Shown here in pieces: positions 43,811-47,630 of a stretch of DNA of 47,630 nucleotides. Under the pieces are notes generated by a model, which was given only the letters and a program-made list of their open reading frames with translations, had not been told where the DNA came from and did no database searches. The DNA is taken from NCBI GenBank assembly GCA_049999725.1, contig JBNGIS010008761.1:26429-74058 (forward strand), read 5' to 3'. This DNA comes from Haplomitrium mnioides. Lineage: Eukaryota; Marchantiophyta; Haplomitriopsida; Calobryales. Every line of letters starts with the position of its first letter. The first letter of the stretch is position 1. Made by a program: the position numbers and the translations under genes.

Positions 43811-44506
43811 GTTCGACAGCAACAAGCTTCGACATACGAGAAAAATTCTCACTGTCACCACTTGGACTGTACACCACAAAAATATGCTCATATGATGTCT
43901 CCACGAAACCGATCTCCACAACCCTCACATGGCACAACTGCCTAGGGCATCCAGGTCGAGACATGTTTTACCGCATCAAAAATGATAGCAAAGGCATACC
44001 TCAAAACATGCACCCACTGCTATTGAATACACCATGCTTGGCATGCACACAAGGCAAAATGAGAACTGCACCTTCTCATGATAAACAACAATCATGATTC
44101 CTTGATTTCTCAAGAGAATCCACGTTGACGTTTGTAGACCCATCCACCCACCTTCGGGACCATTCAGATACTTCTTTGTCACCATTGATGCATCATCCAA
44201 ATGGTCAAAAGTATCTCTTCTCACAACCAAAAACATGGTCTTCCCGAAACTGCTGTCTCAAATCTTGAAACTCTGAGCACAATTCTCTAAGTACACAATC
44301 AGAAACCTGAGAGTGGACAATGTTGGAGAATTCTCTTCACAAAATTTTGACAACTTCTGCACATCTGCCAACATAGACATACAACATTCAGTTCCATATG
44401 TACACTTTCAGAATGGCATTGCAGAATATGCTATTAAAAGAATACAACTCATAGCAAGACCATTACTTCTGAATTCAAACCTTCTCACCACTACTTGGGG
44501 ACATGC
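43811..44506 (+). pseudogene. Element F GAG-pre-integrase and integrase core (interrupted)
   Basis: The zinc region reads TWHNCLGHPGRDMFYRIK then CLACTQGKM. The core has IHVDVCRPIHPP (first Asp), FVTIDASSKWS, RVDNVGEFSSQ (second Asp) and HFQNGIAEYAIKR (Glu), then RPLLLNSNLLTTTWGHAV. All three catalytic acids are present, with a frameshift near 44100 and a stop at about 44275. The sequence ends at 44506, where element G begins. Confidence 0.88.
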
Positions 44507-47416
44507 TGTGAGAGTATAGTTCATGAGAGAAGGTCAAAAACTGCTTGAAGGAGTTCTCTTCTACGTAGTGGAGTGAGAAAAAAGTGGTAAAGCTTCAGTT
44601 TTGAGTGAAAAGTTGTAAAATATAAAGATCAGAGGACATTTTGGTATAAAGTGGAAAAGGAGAGAAGGCTAATCTACAAGGAAGTGATTTATTTTTGTGA
44701 AGGAAAAAAAAATTTGTTTTGTAAAACTAATCTAAGTGTTGAGGGCCAGCTAGCCCCTACCTACCTACCTACCTATTTCTATTACATGTGTTGGTGGACA
44801 GCTTGCCCAGGAGCCAGGTGAAGAGTATCGATGGAAGTCAATGCCCTGAACTAGGTCCGTCCAAGGGCAGGGAAGTTAAGCGGTGGCTTTACACCCCTGA
44901 GGGGCTGCCTCTCGAAAGGAAGGAAGTATGAAATGGTTATATATGGCTTCTAAGTTATGTGAGAACACTTATGGGATATTTGGAATGAATCTGGGAAGGC
45001 CACCTATGAAGAAATGTTTCAGTGTGGACGAGGATTTCCTACGACAAAGGAAGGTGCAGTGCTTAGTCCAGCGACAAAGAGGAATCCTCTGCAAATTGAA
45101 ATAGGGAGAAGATTTTGCGTAGAAGGAACATTTAGTCATATTTAATGCATCACATATGTGCATTCGCAAGTTGGGAAGAATTTGTGGATATTTCAAAGGT
45201 ATGGTTTTCTAGCTTCTCACTAGACAAAATCAAAAAGAGCAGGATTCAGAAGTGAAGAATTGTCCTGCGCATGAGCCCTGGTGTGGAAATTCTATAATAA
45301 AAAATGCAGTCATGTGGAGAAATTGATTTCTGGTGTGTGAGACCTCATGCGGGGTTGCCAACTTAGAGGTTTGAGAGGAAATCATGTGTGTAAAGATTCC
45401 CTGTGAATCTCTGTGAAGAAATTAAGGTGAAAGGAGGTTTTGATGAGGAAGGTAAGTTACGAGGAGATTCTTGGAAGAATCGACTTGCAAGCAATCAACA
45501 TGTGGCGAAAATGTTATTTGTGATGAGGATCTGCGAAGTGGTCTGTGAATTAATTCCCAGTGAAGAGGAGCCTTACGAATTGAAGGAAGGGTTAACCAAC
45601 ATTGAAGATCCCTCTGAAGAGATCAAATATTGTGAAAAAATTTAAGGGAATGAATCCGAGTTGAGTAATTTCTGTTGCGATGAAGTGAAATATGGGGAGT
45701 CGAATGGAAGGTCTGCTATGAGGTGGAAATTGATCAAGTTGCTGTGTGATCAAGTGGAAATAAATTTTAAAGGAATAAGTAAGATTTGAAAGTGAGCGGA
45801 AAGAAAATCTGAAGGGTCCGTGGTCCGAAGAAGGTGTCGGAACTGCGCCTTCCGAAGTGGGGAATACCCCAGTTAAGGGGGTTCCAATGAGTGTCTGTGT
45901 AGGGATCCGAAGTAGAGATCCCTTAGTAAGTTGGTTACGTGTGGGGTTTCGAAGTGGGGATCCCCGATTAGGAAGGGTATGTTCCGAGGTGTTCGATGGG
46001 CTAGTGATTAGTGGAATAACGACTAAGCGAAGCGGTAATGGATGAAACGACAACTTGTCAGTGTTTTGCGTGATAAGGATTGTTGGAAAAAGGCGAGCGA
46101 GGAGAGAAGTTTGAAGGGCGAATTGGTCAAAGTTGGTGGAAGTCGAAAAGTTCAAAATTGAAGGGAAATGAAGTGAGGAGTTAGTGAAAGTTCGAAAATT
46201 AGCATAAGAACAATTGCTAATAATTAGTTCTTATGGAAAGCAAAGTTAGTTTAAGTTAGTGAAAGCGAGTTGCTTAGTTTAAGAACACACTGTGAGTTGT
46301 TAGTTCTTATTGGAAACTTAGTGTGAAAAAGTTAGTACGTAGAGAAGTAAGTAAGTTTGGTTTGGAACTAGGATGACTGTTATTGTCAATTGAGCAGAAC
46401 AAGGGGTACAAGCCTGTTGGTGAGTTCATGTTCTATTGGTTGTCTCATTGTACATGTGTGCTTCAAGTAAAATTTATGAGATTCTTGTCTGTGAGGTCCC
46501 CTGCTCTGGTTGTTGATTGCAGATTCAGAAGGAGGAGTTTGATGAAGGAATAAGGATTTGAAGTTAGATCCGGTTGGTGAATGTTTTGCAGGTTTGGAAT
46601 TGAAGAAATCAATCAGATTACATTAGAGAAGTGCATGTCAGAGGGTACTCAAGTGTGTCCTGCTGGTGGGTCTGAGTTTTGAGTTCCAGATTGTGATTTG
46701 TGGGAGATTCAGTGGCAAATCAATTCTGCTTTAAGTTCTGTTCTGTTCTGTGTTTGTTAAATTTTTAAGGAGAGAACCTTATGTTAGTGGATACTGGTTG
46801 GTGGGTTGCAGTAGAGTAAGGAGTGCTCAGATTTGTGTGTGCCTGTGCAATAGGTGGGCATTTCACAAGCAAACAGAGTAGTGGGTGGTTGGAGGAACAG
46901 CAAGTGGATGTGAGATCATGAGGGTTGTTCCATAGCTGAGTTCTCGGCATCAAGCTTTGGGATATATTGGGTTGGAGTGGCTTGAGTATCCAGTTTGAGG
47001 GAAGTGAGGTGAAGTAATGAAGGTAGGCACTCGAGTGTTGGTTTGAGAGTTTCAAGCAAGTTGGGTAACTAGTTGCTTGGAAACTTCTCTGATATAGCTC
47101 AAGTTTAAAATCAGCCTGTGCATCAGCTTTCTTATCCTAGAAATGTCAGTCATACAATTTGAGCATTTCTTGGCTTTTGTTCTATTGTATTGAGTAGTAG
47201 AAGTGGTTTGTGTGTATGGTTTGGTGGAGAAAGGGTGGTCAGACCTAGAGTGGAGAGAGATCCATCTTTGAACTGATAGAGTGCAGTTTCAGAACTCTAT
47301 AAAGAATCTGGAAAGCTAGTAAAAGTGAATTAAGAGCAGATTTCTATACAGATCTTGCGTGGTTCGATCTTTGGGTGTGCTTTTGGGGGTTGGAGTGCCA
47401 CTGCTGTGCTACGACA
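44507..47416 (+). repeat. Element G 5' LTR (about 2.9 kb)
   Basis: TG...CA ends (TGTGAGAG, CTACGACA). No convincing gene is seen inside. A 187-codon open stretch lies on the minus strand (45592-46155), rich in Ser, Thr, Pro and Leu. Short imperfect repeats of CCGAAGTGGGGA-type words occur at 45850-45965, and GTTAGTTTAAG/GTTAGTTCTTA words at 46220-46320. A (CTAC)n patch is at 44757-44774. Confidence 0.72.
47297..47304 (+). promoter_or_regulatory. Possible TATA box of element G's LTR
   Basis: CTATAAAG lies about 120 bp upstream of the LTR end, a plausible place for the start of R. There is no second copy to compare. Confidence 0.4.
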
Positions 47417-47426
47417 TGTGATTTCT

Positions 47427-47443
47427 TGGCGCCATTGTCGGGG
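47427..47443 (+). other. Element G primer-binding site
   Basis: TGGCGCCATTGTCGGGG, ten bases after the LTR end and preceded by GATTTCT. Element A has the parallel arrangement GATTTG before TGGTGCCG. Confidence 0.85.
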
Positions 47444-47630
47444 ATCTAATATCTAGTGTTTGCTCTTAAAAGTGTATATAGTATTAGCAGTAATGTTGGG
47501 AACCTGTTTTACTTGCCACTATTAAATTCTGTTCTTAACATTCTGTTGTGGAAGTTTGTTTTTTTTGTGTTTTGTTTTTTTTTTCTATTTTGTGGGGTAG
47601 AAATATAGAGAAGAAGCAATTTCTTTGTGA
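47444..47630 (+). other. Start of element G leader
   Basis: T-rich sequence without coding signal, cut by the window end. Confidence 0.5.

Larger units (their letters stand above)
40296..44506 (+). mobile_element. Element F: Ty1/copia retrotransposon, truncated by element G
   Basis: A 5' LTR, a 2 kb leader, the best preserved Gag of the window, protease and most of the integrase are on the plus strand. The sequence stops inside the integrase at the TG of element G's LTR, so its RT, RNase H and 3' LTR should lie beyond the window. The family is the same as D. Confidence 0.9.
44507..47630 (+). mobile_element. Element G: Ty3/gypsy 5' end (LTR, primer site, start of leader)
   Basis: A non-copia sequence starts TGTGAGAG exactly where the integrase of F breaks off. 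It ends CTACGACA ten bases before a TGGCGCCATTGTCGGGG primer-binding site. This makes 44507-47416 a 2.9 kb LTR, with the element interior running off the window. The primer site groups it with A and B. Its second LTR is not in the window, so the left edge rests on the break in F. Confidence 0.78.

Noticed and set aside
1459-47630. Search for tRNA, rRNA and snRNA genes
   Set aside because: No cloverleaf with conserved A and B boxes or rRNA-like block was noticed by eye; short primer-site matches are parts of retrotransposons. A covariance-model scan would settle this.

Overview
This window is plant nuclear DNA made almost entirely of decayed, nested LTR retrotransposons. I see no convincing host gene, rRNA, tRNA or CRISPR array. 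The case for a plant is the mix of Ty3/gypsy elements primed by a TGGYGCCRTTGYCGGGG-type primer-binding site, a chromodomain-bearing gypsy element, a plant-type Ty1/copia family, and long (CT)n, (AAT)n and (AT)n microsatellites. Species cannot be read from the sequence; density and age of the insertions suggest a large, repeat-rich genome. One run of exactly 100 N is an assembly gap.

Left half. Element A (1459-15265, minus strand) is a Ty3/gypsy element with giant LTRs: 3 kb in the left copy, which has a 1.15 kb deletion, and 4.2 kb in the right. Its gag, protease, reverse transcriptase (RT), RNase H (RH) and integrase (INT) are in order but broken. The LTR itself carries a long degraded ORF and a dispersed CACCTCCGA-type array. 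Element B (15276-26500, plus strand) is a second gypsy element with two 620-bp LTRs, a Gln-rich gag, intact DTGS and YLDDF motifs, and a 3.5 kb tail after integrase. Its two outer flanks do not match, so it looks like a recombinant.

Middle. Element C (26501-29546, plus) is the 3' half of a chromovirus. Its RNase H is split by a 389-bp solo LTR with a 5-bp target-site duplication (TSD). Its 3' LTR abuts, with no spacer, an inverted copy of the same LTR (29547-30129), making a 1.1 kb palindrome.

Right half. Three related Ty1/copia elements with very short LTRs (about 108-118 bp) and about 2 kb leaders occur: D (30720-37717, plus), inserted in an (AAT)n tract; E (about 37787-40295, minus), cut at its 5' side by F; and F (40296-44506, plus), cut in its integrase by G. 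D's 5' LTR contains a 146-bp solo LTR with perfect 8-bp terminal inverted repeats and a perfect TSD. G (44507 to window end, plus) is a 2.9 kb gypsy LTR followed by its primer-binding site.

The most unusual structure is in D. Between two conserved blocks of the RT domain lies an array of 14 units, each starting with a near-palindromic GGACCTTTWGTCC motif, at 36-bp then mainly 48-bp spacing. Every spacing is a multiple of three and in frame with the flanking RT. Element E keeps three decayed units at the same place, so the array belongs to the family rather than to one copy.
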